NCBI GenBank assembly: GCA_015061885.1
Contig: SUVS01000020.1
Coordinates: forward strand, 1-47,538
DNA length: 47,538 bases
Direction of reading: 5' to 3'
Source of the DNA: Lentisphaerota bacterium
GTDB taxonomy: Bacteria; Verrucomicrobiota; Lentisphaeria; Victivallales; Victivallaceae
Shown: piece by piece, positions 25,587 to 34,045 of the stretch
Position numbering within the stretch: position 1 is the first letter of the stretch
Layout: every line of letters starts with the position of its first letter
Translations under genes and position numbers: made by a program
The notes under the pieces: generated by a model
What the model was told of the DNA's origin: nothing
Seen by the model: the letters and a program-made list of their open reading frames with translations, nothing else
Database searches by the model: none

Positions 25587-25889
25587 ATGGTTACCGGTAT
25601 TGCGTTGGTCACGGTTGAACGGAAAATGCTGCGTCAGGCAACGGAAGCGTTGCTCAAGATTTCCGGCGTTACAGAAGTTTACACTGTTGCTGGAGAATAT
25701 GACCTTGTGGTTATGATTCGTGTAAGTACCAATGCAGAACTCTCTGATGTAGTTGCCAACAAAATGACTCACGATATACCCGGTATTACCCATACCCGCA
25801 CTATGATCTCACTGCAGGCCGATGCCAAGGTCGATCTCTGCAAATTTTACGATGCCAAGTTGCAGATCGAACCGAAAGTGTTCGGCTGA
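25587..25889 (+). CDS. Stand-alone Lrp/AsnC ligand-binding (RAM) domain protein
   Basis: A 100-aa protein equal to the C-terminal effector-binding domain of Lrp/AsnC regulators, with no DNA-binding helix-turn-helix. The alternating beta-alpha pattern and VTEVYTVAGEYDLVVMI (residues ~34-50) with the Gly-x-Tyr-Asp turn are typical, as is the closing ITHTRTMISL. Such stand-alone domains form octamers that bind amino acids and can partner with full-length regulators. AAGGAG lies 10 bases before the ATG at 25587; an earlier in-frame start would run through the inverted repeat and is unlikely. Monocistronic, followed by a strong terminator. Confidence 0.88.
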   Translation: MVTGIALVTVERKMLRQATEALLKISGVTEVYTVAGEYDLVVMIRVSTNAELSDVVANKMTHDIPGITHTRTMISLQADAKVDLCKFYDAKLQIEPKVFG

Positions 25890-25924
25890 ATCTGAATAAA
25901 AATTCAAAAAATATCTGTTCAAAC

Positions 25925-25980
25925 GAACTGTTGCTGATTGCTGATAAAAGCACCCATACAGGCAACAGTTCTTTTTTTTT
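25925..25980 (+). terminator. Intrinsic terminator of the Lrp-type gene
   Basis: Stem GAACTGTTGC/GCAACAGTTC (25925-25934 with 25962-25971) followed by nine T residues. Confidence 0.88.
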
Positions 25981-25988
25981 GCATTATT

Positions 25989-26017
25989 TTGACTTGTAAC
26001 GGTTGCGGATTTATTGT
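25989..26017 (+). promoter_or_regulatory. Putative promoter of the pyruvyl transferase gene
   Basis: TTGACT (25989-25994), 17-base spacer, TATTGT (26012-26017). The ATG is about 75 bases further on. Confidence 0.45.
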
Positions 26018-26092
26018 TTTTGCTGTATCTTAATAACAGGTGGTTTGGCATTACCTTGGCAAAGATAAACAATTCATCGGACAGTGTAAAAT

Positions 26093-27241
26093 ATGAAAAT
26101 AATTTTAGGCGGCGTGCCTTTCGGCAGCGGGAATATCGGCGATGAGGCGATCTTGAAGTGTGCCGTAAGGATTTTCCGCCGCAATTTTCCGGAAGCACAT
26201 CTGGCGGCGGCCACTTTTGCTCCGGAATCCGCCGTCAGCAGTTTGCAGGTGGAAAAACTGCCGCCGTTCGGCTTTGACCATGCTTATTCCATGCGGGATT
26301 TCCGCAAGGTTGCCCGCAGGTTTGATATGTTTGTCTGGGCGGGCGGAACCGGATTGTCGGATTATCCGCAGATCGGGGCTGATTTGTTGGAAAATGCTCA
26401 AAAGTTGGGGCTGAAAACAGTTATCTGGCAGGTGGGGATGAACCGGGAATTCAATCCGGAATATTTCCAACTGCACGGCAGAGCTTTGAAAATCAGCGAG
26501 CTTTTCGGCATCACCGGTTATCTGGAACGGCAGATGGAAAAGCGTATCCGTGAGCGTTTGCAGATTTGTGTATCCCGCTGTGATCTGATTGCATTGCGCG
26601 ATCAGCCGAGTTTGATAGAATTGCATAATTCCGGCGAATTTCCGGCGGCGGTTTACGGTGCCGATTCAGTTATATTGCAGGAGGCGTCGGCGGGCGAACT
26701 GCTGAAGCCGGATGCTGAAGACCGCCGTTCGGTGGGGGTGTGTATTGCCGAAAAACTCAATAAACGCAAATTTCAGCAGGCGGTGGATTTTTTCCGCCAT
26801 TTGCAGATAACCGAAAATGTGCGGCTGGTCTTTATACCCATGAGCGAAAACGACCGCAAACTTATGCAGCCGCTGGCAGAACAGCTCAACCCGGCACTGG
26901 ATAATGTTTTTATAGATTGCACTCAACCGGAAGATATTCAGAATGTGGTCAAAGGCTGTTCACTGCTGTTGAGCGGCAGATTACAGCTTACGATCATGGG
27001 GTTGAACGCATTGGTTCCCGGCATCGGGATCGCTAATTCCAGCAAGATCGCCAACTGTTTGAATATGTTCGGCTTGCCGGTGTTCAACAATCAGAGTGTC
27101 ATTGATTTCGACCAGCTGTACGAAGAGTGTGTACGCTGGCTGAACACGCCGGACTTTGCCGATAGAGCCAAAGATGTACGCAACAGAATGTTGAAACGCC
27201 TGGAACAGTGCGAAAGCCAGCTTAAAGAACTGGAATTTTGA
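26093..27241 (+). CDS. Polysaccharide pyruvyl transferase family protein
   Basis: A 382-aa CsaB/WcaK-like protein (PF04230 type), which adds a ketal pyruvate from phosphoenolpyruvate to a sugar of a cell-surface polymer. The N-terminal GNIGDEAIL (residues 13-21) is the hallmark; later FVWAGGTGLSDY (about 81-92), LIALRDQPS (about 164-172) and the C-terminal third with LLSGRLQLTIMGLNALVPGIGI (GRLHxxxxA-like segment; here Gln instead of the usual His) complete the two-lobed glycosyltransferase-B-like fold. No ribosome site is visible before the ATG. Confidence 0.85.
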   Translation: MKIILGGVPFGSGNIGDEAILKCAVRIFRRNFPEAHLAAATFAPESAVSSLQVEKLPPFGFDHAYSMRDFRKVARRFDMFVWAGGTGLSDYPQIGADLLENAQKLGLKTVIWQVGMNREFNPEYFQLHGRALKISELFGITGYLERQMEKRIRERLQICVSRCDLIALRDQPSLIELHNSGEFPAAVYGADSVILQEASAGELLKPDAEDRRSVGVCIAEKLNKRKFQQAVDFFRHLQITENVRLVFIPMSENDRKLMQPLAEQLNPALDNVFIDCTQPEDIQNVVKGCSLLLSGRLQLTIMGLNALVPGIGIANSSKIANCLNMFGLPVFNNQSVIDFDQLYEECVRWLNTPDFADRAKDVRNRMLKRLEQCESQLKELEF

Positions 27242-27261
27242 CTCTGTTTTTTGCTCTGCTT

Positions 27262-27295
27262 AAAAAAAAGAACCGGAAATATTGCATTTTCCGGT
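27262..27295 (-). terminator. Intrinsic terminator of the pseudopilin/glycosidase unit
   Basis: Stem ACCGGAAA/TTTCCGGT (27272-27279 with 27288-27295); the A-run at 27262-27269 gives the U-tract on the minus strand. It closes the unit that starts at 32759. Confidence 0.8.
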
Positions 27296-27319
27296 AGAGA
27301 GTTATATTGGATAAAGCTG

Positions 27320-27847
27320 TCAATTTTCGACTTTTTCCAGTTTTATATCAGTTACTTCAATGGTACCCTTGGCTACGCGTTTTACATTAAAGTTTAATTT
27401 AGCCTGTTTCTTAAATTCCGGCATGGTAACAATTTTTTTGAATTCAGTCCACTTGCCGGGAACTTTGCCCATCAGAATACCGGCACTGGCTGCCCATTTA
27501 TCATTACAAAGAATAAGTTCTGCGACGCCTTTGAACCCTTTACCGCGGACTTTGCACGAAAGCTGATATTTCTGCTTGCTTTTAACTGCTGCTGTTACAT
27601 CCTGCGAGAGCATCATCCTTCCGGCAGATTTGTTGTCAATCGGGAATATCATTTGAGCGTAGCCGCCGTTTTCTGAACCGTCAGCAAAAAACTTTATTTC
27701 GGTTTCATTGCTGTATTGATGAATTCTCCATTCGGCAGATTTGCCGGCAATAAGCTGTTCAAAGTTGCCGTTCCGGGCAAGGTTTTCTGCAAATAAATTC
27801 ATTGATGCTGTAATAATTAACGCGGCGATGGTCATAAGTTTTTTCAT
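27320..27847 (-). CDS. Secreted CBM4/9-like carbohydrate-binding protein
   Basis: 175 aa. Signal peptide of about 20 residues (MKKLMTIAALI ... NLFA), then NLARNGNFEQL, the standard opening of carbohydrate-binding jelly-rolls of the CBM_4_9 type. Later SQDVTAAVKSKQKYQLSCKVRGKG and the closing IEVTDIKLEKVE also fit that fold. No catalytic domain. AGAGGA before the ATG. It follows the giant glycosidase by 34 bases and probably helps to bind the same substrate. Confidence 0.78.
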   Translation of the reverse strand: MKKLMTIAALIITASMNLFAENLARNGNFEQLIAGKSAEWRIHQYSNETEIKFFADGSENGGYAQMIFPIDNKSAGRMMLSQDVTAAVKSKQKYQLSCKVRGKGFKGVAELILCNDKWAASAGILMGKVPGKWTEFKKIVTMPEFKKQAKLNFNVKRVAKGTIEVTDIKLEKVEN

Positions 27848-27881
27848 TTTCCAATCCTCTTTGGGTTAAATTTGTTATATT

Positions 27882-30800
27882 TCAGAAACATGCTATTTCT
27901 GCGGCTTTTACTATTGTCTGTATGTTATGATGTTTGCCGTCGGGAGCTATTTCGGCATAATATGCTGCATCGGTTACCAAGGCAGTGTCGTCATCCAGCT
28001 GTGTGCAGTGAAAGTTGCCGAATCTCAAATCTGTACCGTTGATTTTTTCGCGGTTGAATACCACTTTTTCGCTGTTGCGTATAAGTTGAGCTTTGCCGGG
28101 AACAGCTTCTGCCATATAAAGCGGACCGCGGTAACGCCACGGCTTCGGGAAATTACTGCCGTCAAAGCGGGTATAAACCAGAAACAGCCGTTTCCCCAGC
28201 TTCAGCCAATGCTGCTGGGTGGAATTTGTTGTTAAAGGTACTCCGTCATCCCAGCACCATACTTGCGGCTTGCTCCAGCTTACACCATCTTTGCTGAATG
28301 CACAATACATCCGCAGATCTTCAGCACGGATCGTCATGGCAAAACTTTTATCCGGCAGTTGAACCACTGAAGGTTCCACCATGCCGCGTTTTACCGGCAA
28401 TGTCATGGCACGGCTTTGGGCAATGAATTTTAATTTTTCGTTGACTTTACTATATACCGCACTCATTGCCGCAAATCTTTTCGGAGCACCGGGGTGCGGA
28501 TTGTTGGGATCGGCATCAACATAAAACGGCACGATAATTTTATCTTTATCCCACAGACAAGCTTGGATGCATGCCGCCGCTGCTGCCCGGTTGCCGAACC
28601 CCGGCAGTTCCAGTTCGTAACGCGGTCCCCATTGTTGCGAAGTCTTATCCCAAATGGTGTAATAGGACTTTGTTACAGGCAACAGAGAAAAATTCTTCTT
28701 GTCGGTGTTTGCCCGGCTGTCACCCAGGTAAAAATTAGAACAGCCGATAACTATTACAGAACCATCCTGTAATGTAAACGGCCGCGGATCGGCAACGCCT
28801 TCAATAAATCCCGGGGCCGAGGTGCGTACTGTATTGCCCAACGGTTTGATTACCTGCGGTTTGCTCCAGGTGCTACCTTTATTGGAACTTATGCTGAACA
28901 ACGGTTCTCCGTAAAAGTCGGAGTTGCTGACGTCTTGCATAGTCGCCATCCATCTGCCGTCTTTGAGTACAGTAACTGACGGATGAAAAAGATTTTTTAC
29001 CGGATAACCGAAATTGTTAAACTCTTTCGGGGTTATTTTAACATTGTCATCAGTAAGTTTGTCAAGCAGATCAAAGAGGCGGTTACGCAGATTTTTGAGT
29101 TTATTTTCATCGCGGCAATAAACAGTCATGCTCCGGGCAAAACCGTTACGGATCGCTTCCAGTTCTGCTTTATCGGCTTTTGTTCTTACCTTGGAGAGGG
29201 CAAGGCGGAAAAGTTCCACATCTTCCAACCCGTCCCGCATGGCAGAAAGCCGCAGAGATGGATATATTTCCCCGTTTTTACCGGGATAAAACAGTGCCTG
29301 CATACCATTGACATGTTCGTGGTTTGGATTCCAGAGAGTCCAATTCATATCTTTCATATCTTTAAGGTGCATATTGCCGTTCCAATAATTTATTGCCCAG
29401 TAGAGCCAGCCTTCAATATAATCAAAAGCAATCATGCTCCAGAAAAAAGCCCGGCTGTTTATCCGCATTTGGTCTATACGTTCAAAATTACCGAAGGGGT
29501 AGTATGCTCCGCCGCCGATATAAGTCCAGTATTTCATGCGTCGATTTTTGCTGATATACTCGTTGCGGCGGCTGTTGGCATTGCCATTTCCCACGCAGTG
29601 ATAGTCGATCATATCAAAAAGTTCCGGATTGGCTTCCACATTGCAGGCAGTGGTTACGATCCTGACATTTTTAAAGGCTTGGCGGGCATTTTTTATTGCC
29701 GAAACCATCTGTTCATTGTAGTATTTTTCGTTTTCGTCAAAACCGTAAAGATACACCGGTATATTCTCCGGCAGATGAGAGCGTACCAGTTTGTAATATG
29801 CTCCAACTTCTTCCAGGTAATTATCGCGTAAATGGTTATACAATCGCAGGGTTTTTATTTCGCCGGTTTTATTTTCCCATATCAGCGAAGGATAAAACAG
29901 TTTATTGTTCAATACGTCGAATTTGATTTGATCGAATTTTACGGCATCTTTCATGCCGGAGGTAAGTTTTTTATGATCCGGCCGGATGAACCGCAAATCG
30001 GCTATCATGGTATTGCCGTTGACTTCTAAAGTCTTACCTTTACCGCTGCGGACATCGTAAAAATGGCGTTGAAAACGGTCAAACGGATGTGTCGGCTGAC
30101 TGTAGTGGATCTTGCAATACTTATAATGAGCCATGCTCTTCTGCGGCGTTATAAGCAAATCAGATGCACTCAACGGATTTTTCCTGTCGCGTTTATCAAG
30201 TATAACTTTTGCCGGTATCCGTTCAAATTTTTTACCGTCAACACTGCCGTAAAGTTCAATATATCGCACCATTGCAGGCCGCGGATCGGCAAGTCTTTCG
30301 AGTCTGCCATCCAGCAAAACCGCCTGCAATCCATAATATTTGATCCACGGCAAATCTTCTGCGTTGGGACTTTTCCGGTATAAATCCAAAGGTTCCATGC
30401 GGTGTTCAAGCATCATAAGCATCATATTGCGGCGGGCTTTTTCTTCCGCCGGGGTACCGGCACCGTACCAGGCGTCAATATTGTTCGGGCGGATCCCCGG
30501 CAGCCCGGGCAGACGGTTGCCCAGGGCAAATTTTTCAACTTTTACTGTCAGCGGAAGAGCAAAAAGTTTTTTGCCGTCCTTCAATACATTCAATTTATAA
30601 GAGTATGTACCGGGAGCGGTGTTGTTCATGGTCATTGCCGTTATCAATATCGGCTGATTGGAATACGGCAGTATATTTACCGGTGTGTTTTTTTCAAGCG
30701 GAATACATACATCGCTTTCCAGTGTTTCACCGTTTTCTTCCTGCGGAAATTGTTGTATCGGAGATTCTGTCAGTGATACATATTCAATTTTTGCCAGTTT

Positions 30801-31949
30801 CAGATCAGGAGCTGACGGATCGTTTTTTACCGCCTCAACGGTAATATTGTCCATGCTTTTGCTGCCGCTGGCCAAGACCATTTGAATACTCTCTTTTTCG
30901 CCCCCGGCACAGCGTAAATCCGCTTGAGGCTGCAATTTTTCGATGCAGGCGGTATTTTTCGGTACGCGTGTCAAGGCAGAAACAAAACCGCCGGCAAGCT
31001 GATTTTTGCTGTTATAGGCTTCGTTGAAAACCTCTCCTGACACCCGCTTGGCTCTGGCAACAGCCCGTTTTACTTTACCGCAGAAATTCAATGCTCCATA
31101 CAGTTCACCACGCCCCAGTGCATGAGTGTACCATATTTCCCGCATTCTGCCGCCGAGACTGCCGCTGCCGACAGGGGCTTCGTGGGTTGACAGCCATAAC
31201 AAGAGGTTGAATGAATCACGCAATAAAGGTTCTTCGGCTAATGCCGGTAAAAAAGTGTTATTGCTGGCAAGAACTTCCTGCCTGACTTTTGCCAATGCTT
31301 GTTTGTGCATATTAAATGATATACGCCACGACCATATCTGGTTTTTGGTTCCGGGGGCTTTCTGTAAAAACGATAAATTGTTTTTAAACAGTTTTTCTGC
31401 TTTGCGGAATTCATTTTCCACTTCCTGTAAGGTACAGTAAAGCAGAACATCATCAATTATATAACGCGGTTTAATGACCGGCGTTTTGACTTTTTCCGGC
31501 AGTAGCAAACTGACACCGGATGCCGAAAAGCCGCCGTAAACATGGTGGAGTTTTCCTTTTGAATCTTGCAGAAGCAATCCGGTACCGTGAAATGCCGCAG
31601 TAATTCTGCCGCCATTGACAACGGAATGTTTGGTAAAGGATTTTTCTCCGGGTTTCCGGCAATATACCTGCCATGTATTTTTGACGGCTTTCAGCAATAT
31701 TGCCGACCCGTCCTGCCAGCAAATTGCCGCAGAACCGGCTTCCGGAGTAAGTTCAAAAATATTCAAACCGATAGCTGTGGAATCCAGTTTGCGGGTCATT
31801 GAGTCATGCCGGACTTTTTTCGGCCAGGTAAAATGTTTGAACGCACCTTTGCGTTCAGTAAAACCATTGAGCGTTGCGGCGGTAATGTCGAAAGAAAAGC
31901 TGGTCAGTAACACCAAACAGCAGAGCTGCAATACAGTTTTAGTTTGCAT
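27882..31949 (-). CDS. Giant secreted DUF4091/GH123-like glycosidase fused to a sialidase-like propeller
   Basis: 1355 aa with a signal peptide (residues 1-25). The central part (about 320-930) resembles GH123/DUF4091 proteins: an immunoglobulin-like domain with VNILPYSNQPILITAMT, a discoidin-like stretch near 560-680 (YIELYGSVDGKKFERIP), a TIM barrel including YLYGFDENEKYYNE, and the characteristic ending SLRLSAMRDGLEDVELFRLA near 903. From about 988 a second enzyme-like domain starts: FHPSVTVLKDGRW, with Asp-box-like SSNKGSTWSKP (~1023) and SKDGVSWSKP (~1221), typical of sialidase/exo-glycosidase propellers. Two activities on one chain would suit a host or mucin glycan with N-acetylhexosamine and an acidic cap; this is inference. 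It starts 18 bases after the pseudopilin gene. Confidence 0.75.
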   Translation of the reverse strand: MQTKTVLQLCCLVLLTSFSFDITAATLNGFTERKGAFKHFTWPKKVRHDSMTRKLDSTAIGLNIFELTPEAGSAAICWQDGSAILLKAVKNTWQVYCRKPGEKSFTKHSVVNGGRITAAFHGTGLLLQDSKGKLHHVYGGFSASGVSLLLPEKVKTPVIKPRYIIDDVLLYCTLQEVENEFRKAEKLFKNNLSFLQKAPGTKNQIWSWRISFNMHKQALAKVRQEVLASNNTFLPALAEEPLLRDSFNLLLWLSTHEAPVGSGSLGGRMREIWYTHALGRGELYGALNFCGKVKRAVARAKRVSGEVFNEAYNSKNQLAGGFVSALTRVPKNTACIEKLQPQADLRCAGGEKESIQMVLASGSKSMDNITVEAVKNDPSAPDLKLAKIEYVSLTESPIQQFPQEENGETLESDVCIPLEKNTPVNILPYSNQPILITAMTMNNTAPGTYSYKLNVLKDGKKLFALPLTVKVEKFALGNRLPGLPGIRPNNIDAWYGAGTPAEEKARRNMMLMMLEHRMEPLDLYRKSPNAEDLPWIKYYGLQAVLLDGRLERLADPRPAMVRYIELYGSVDGKKFERIPAKVILDKRDRKNPLSASDLLITPQKSMAHYKYCKIHYSQPTHPFDRFQRHFYDVRSGKGKTLEVNGNTMIADLRFIRPDHKKLTSGMKDAVKFDQIKFDVLNNKLFYPSLIWENKTGEIKTLRLYNHLRDNYLEEVGAYYKLVRSHLPENIPVYLYGFDENEKYYNEQMVSAIKNARQAFKNVRIVTTACNVEANPELFDMIDYHCVGNGNANSRRNEYISKNRRMKYWTYIGGGAYYPFGNFERIDQMRINSRAFFWSMIAFDYIEGWLYWAINYWNGNMHLKDMKDMNWTLWNPNHEHVNGMQALFYPGKNGEIYPSLRLSAMRDGLEDVELFRLALSKVRTKADKAELEAIRNGFARSMTVYCRDENKLKNLRNRLFDLLDKLTDDNVKITPKEFNNFGYPVKNLFHPSVTVLKDGRWMATMQDVSNSDFYGEPLFSISSNKGSTWSKPQVIKPLGNTVRTSAPGFIEGVADPRPFTLQDGSVIVIGCSNFYLGDSRANTDKKNFSLLPVTKSYYTIWDKTSQQWGPRYELELPGFGNRAAAAACIQACLWDKDKIIVPFYVDADPNNPHPGAPKRFAAMSAVYSKVNEKLKFIAQSRAMTLPVKRGMVEPSVVQLPDKSFAMTIRAEDLRMYCAFSKDGVSWSKPQVWCWDDGVPLTTNSTQQHWLKLGKRLFLVYTRFDGSNFPKPWRYRGPLYMAEAVPGKAQLIRNSEKVVFNREKINGTDLRFGNFHCTQLDDDTALVTDAAYYAEIAPDGKHHNIQTIVKAAEIACF

Positions 31950-31967
31950 AGTGAAGATTTTCCTGTT

Positions 31968-32759
31968 TTAATGTTGCTGATGAAATTTGGTAAATGCCAC
32001 CGGATAAGATGTTGTGTCATTTTTTATGTAAATGTTTTCAGGCAGACTTTTTTTGACTATTGACTCAACATGCCAGTCGGCAAACAGCATATTTGCTCTT
32101 TGCTGGTGCCGGGCCAGAGAAACACCCCACGGTGTATCGCTGGAGTAATCCAGATTGTAGGCACTGCCCGCCATACCGGAACTCAAACCGATATTGGGAT
32201 ACCAGCCTTTTTCGCCTTTGCCGGTGGATTTATCTGAATATGCCGCATCAGACACTGCCGCCATTTTCGATGGATTGGCAAGATTGGCGAGGCCGCCTAC
32301 GGCATAGACATAAAGACTTGATGTTCCCGGAGCTAAAACCAGACTGGCGTTGGTACCATAGTTGGTATCGGCTGTTTTAGTACCGTCGGTTATTACAAGT
32401 TTGGTCGCTGAAGGGCAGATGAATGCTTTTGCGGCTGTTTTGGCATCACCGGGCATGTATTGCTGGTCGGTCAGCAGCAGCCCCCAGAATGCTTTTACGG
32501 TATCCTTGTTGACTGTTACATAATTTTTCACCTCTGTCGGCGGCAATTGGCTGGCGTTGGCACTTGCATACATATCAAGGGCAATGCCGATTTGTTTGAG
32601 ATTTCCGGTGCAGTTTGCACTTCTTGCCCGTTCTCTTGCTGCAGAAAGTGCCGGCAGGAGCATTGCTGCCAGTATGGCAATGATGGCAATTACCACCAAC
32701 AGTTCGATCAAAGTAAATGATTTTTTGGGAACGGCGGCCGGATATTGTTGATTTTGCAT
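31968..32759 (-). CDS. Pseudopilin-like protein with N-terminal methylation motif (H-X9-DW variant)
   Basis: 263 aa. [21 protein letters not shown] begins at about residue 14, then [22 protein letters not shown]. The tail has [14 protein letters not shown], in which the family's H-X9-DG becomes H-X9-DW. The start is the ATG at 32759, preceded by AGGAGGAGG; a TTG two codons earlier is less likely. First gene of the unit with the 1355-aa glycosidase and the CBM protein, and divergent from an AraC regulator. Confidence 0.88.
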   Translation of the reverse strand: MQNQQYPAAVPKKSFTLIELLVVIAIIAILAAMLLPALSAARERARSANCTGNLKQIGIALDMYASANASQLPPTEVKNYVTVNKDTVKAFWGLLLTDQQYMPGDAKTAAKAFICPSATKLVITDGTKTADTNYGTNASLVLAPGTSSLYVYAVGGLANLANPSKMAAVSDAAYSDKSTGKGEKGWYPNIGLSSGMAGSAYNLDYSSDTPWGVSLARHQQRANMLFADWHVESIVKKSLPENIYIKNDTTSYPVAFTKFHQQH

Positions 32760-32811
32760 TTTCAAACCTCCTCCTTGGAATTTTTTTGCAAAATTTTGCG
32801 AACACTACTTT

Positions 32812-32840
32812 ATTTTACTACATATATGGTGTATTGTAAA
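32812..32840 (-). promoter_or_regulatory. Promoter of the pseudopilin/1355-aa glycosidase unit
   Basis: Minus strand: TTTACA (32835-32840), 17-base spacer, TAAAAT (32812-32817). Downstream a palindromic TTTTGCAAAA and the adjacent TTTTGCG (32785-32800) may be a regulator site. Confidence 0.6.
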
Positions 32841-32880
32841 TGGCGTAAAGTGAAAAATATTTATCGAAAAGTATAGTTGT

Positions 32881-33690
32881 ATGAAGATAATTGCATTAGA
32901 ACTGCTTTACTGGGGGGCAGGGAAAAGAAAAGTCTATACCGGGGAGTTGCCGCATCATCACGATTATTTTCAGCTGGAGTTCTGTTGGCAGGGGCAGATG
33001 ATTTGTCAATGTATGAATAAGCAGAAGATCCGGGTTAATAGCGGAGAGGCAATTTTTATCCCAATGGGACAACCTCACTTGTTTATTCCTTACAAGGATA
33101 AAGAAAGTGTTTATTTCAGTTTCAAATTCCGTTTGCCCGGTGAGGGATTGCCTGAAAATATCTGCAAACTGCCAAAAGATTTTTTTACCATGGTTGTGGG
33201 CGAAAATCTGAAGAATATACTGTTGCCGGAAAATCAGACTGTTTCGCAAAAGATTGCTGACCCGAAGGAACTCTTTACCATGCTGATAGCCGGTTTGCTC
33301 GATCATTGGTTCAGTAACCATAACGAAGATTTCTGTCAGCAGGGTATATTGCAGTTTATCCGGAAGAAAACCTATCAATTCGGGGCAGGTGTTACACTCA
33401 AAGAGCTTGCCGAGGGGATGAATTTGACCGTTCACGGTTTGCGATACCGTTTCCGGAAAGCAATGCAGAACCTGCCGCCGGAAGCTGTGAACTATCACAA
33501 TCCGACAGACTTTATTGCAGCAGAGCTGTTGCTGATAGCCAAAACTCATTTGCAGACATCATCACTGCCGGTCGGAGATGTTGCCGCTATGCTGAAGTTC
33601 AACAATATTTATGCTTTTTCAAGATTTTTCAAAAAGCACACCGGAGTTTCTCCGCAGAAATACCGCCGGATGATGTTAAATGGCAAGTAA
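32881..33690 (+). CDS. AraC-family transcription regulator
   Basis: 269 aa with an N-terminal cupin sensor (HHHDYFQLEFCWQG near residue 25; EAIFIPMGQPHLF near 58) and a C-terminal AraC double helix-turn-helix (about 165-266; VTLKELAEGMNLTVHGLRYRF and VAAMLKFNNIYAFSRFFKKHTGVSP). Divergent from the pseudopilin/glycosidase unit across a 121-base spacer, so it is the obvious candidate regulator of that unit. No ribosome site before the ATG. Confidence 0.88.
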   Translation: MKIIALELLYWGAGKRKVYTGELPHHHDYFQLEFCWQGQMICQCMNKQKIRVNSGEAIFIPMGQPHLFIPYKDKESVYFSFKFRLPGEGLPENICKLPKDFFTMVVGENLKNILLPENQTVSQKIADPKELFTMLIAGLLDHWFSNHNEDFCQQGILQFIRKKTYQFGAGVTLKELAEGMNLTVHGLRYRFRKAMQNLPPEAVNYHNPTDFIAAELLLIAKTHLQTSSLPVGDVAAMLKFNNIYAFSRFFKKHTGVSPQKYRRMMLNGK

Positions 33691-33692
33691 CC

Positions 33693-33803
33693 GAGGTAAT
33701 TTCAAAACTTCTCAAAAGTTGTCAAAGGCACAACCTTCGCCCCTTTCACCGGACTGTGGTTTTGCTCTTTGCCTTTGTTTGGAATGACTTTTGAAATTAC
33801 CTC
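33693..33803. repeat. 111-bp inverted-repeat element
   Basis: A perfect 15-bp inverted repeat (GAGGTAATTTCAAAA at 33693-33707; TTTTGAAATTACCTC at 33789-33803) encloses a second stem, CAAAGGCA/TGCCTTTG (33723-33730 with 33770-33777). It begins 3 bases after the araC-type stop. No T-run follows, so it is unlike an ordinary terminator; a MITE-like insertion or a structured transcript end is possible. The whole spacer 33691-34045 has no gene. Confidence 0.7.
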
Positions 33804-33852
33804 AATTCGTTTTGTTTTGATAATAACCGGATTTTAAGAAGGTTCGCCACAG

Positions 33853-33889
33853 CTGACAGCACTTGGCGGCAATGCCGCCACTGACAGCA
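33853..33889. repeat. Perfect hairpin flanked by 9-bp direct repeats
   Basis: CTGACAGCA occurs at 33853-33861 and 33881-33889. Between them lies TGGCGGCA-A-TGCCGCCA (33864-33880), a perfect 8-bp hairpin with a one-base loop. The layout resembles a tiny insertion with target duplication. Confidence 0.6.
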
Positions 33890-33927
33890 TTGCCCGCGTA
33901 GGCGGAGAACACAGGCGGCAGGGAAAT

Positions 33928-33977
33928 CTCATACCCTCTCATATTTTCCCATATTCTCTCATACTTTCTCATAAAAA
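33928..33977. repeat. 10-bp tandem repeat array, five units
   Basis: Consecutive units CTCATACCCT, CTCATATTTT, CCCATATTCT, CTCATACTTT, CTCATAAAAA share the pattern CyCATAyyyT. Period is exactly 10 bp. Related units occur at 14437-14462. Confidence 0.75.
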
Positions 33978-34000
33978 GCCGCATCTATCCTGCCGCCCGC

Positions 34001-34036
34001 GACCGGATACCGCCGTTTTTCGGGGAGTATCCGGTC
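34001..34036 (-). terminator. Hairpin after the 1541-aa glycosidase gene
   Basis: Perfect 10-bp stem GACCGGATAC/GTATCCGGTC (34001-34010 with 34027-34036), 16-base loop, 10 bases past the stop on the minus strand. There is no U-tract, so its role as a terminator is uncertain. Confidence 0.5.
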
Positions 34037-34045
34037 TTGCGGTAT

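Noticed and set aside
33802..33984. 60-aa minus-strand ORF with YERIWENMRGYE-like repeats
   Set aside because: The repeat residues are a direct translation of the 10-bp tandem array; the remainder is the hairpin region. No start signal.
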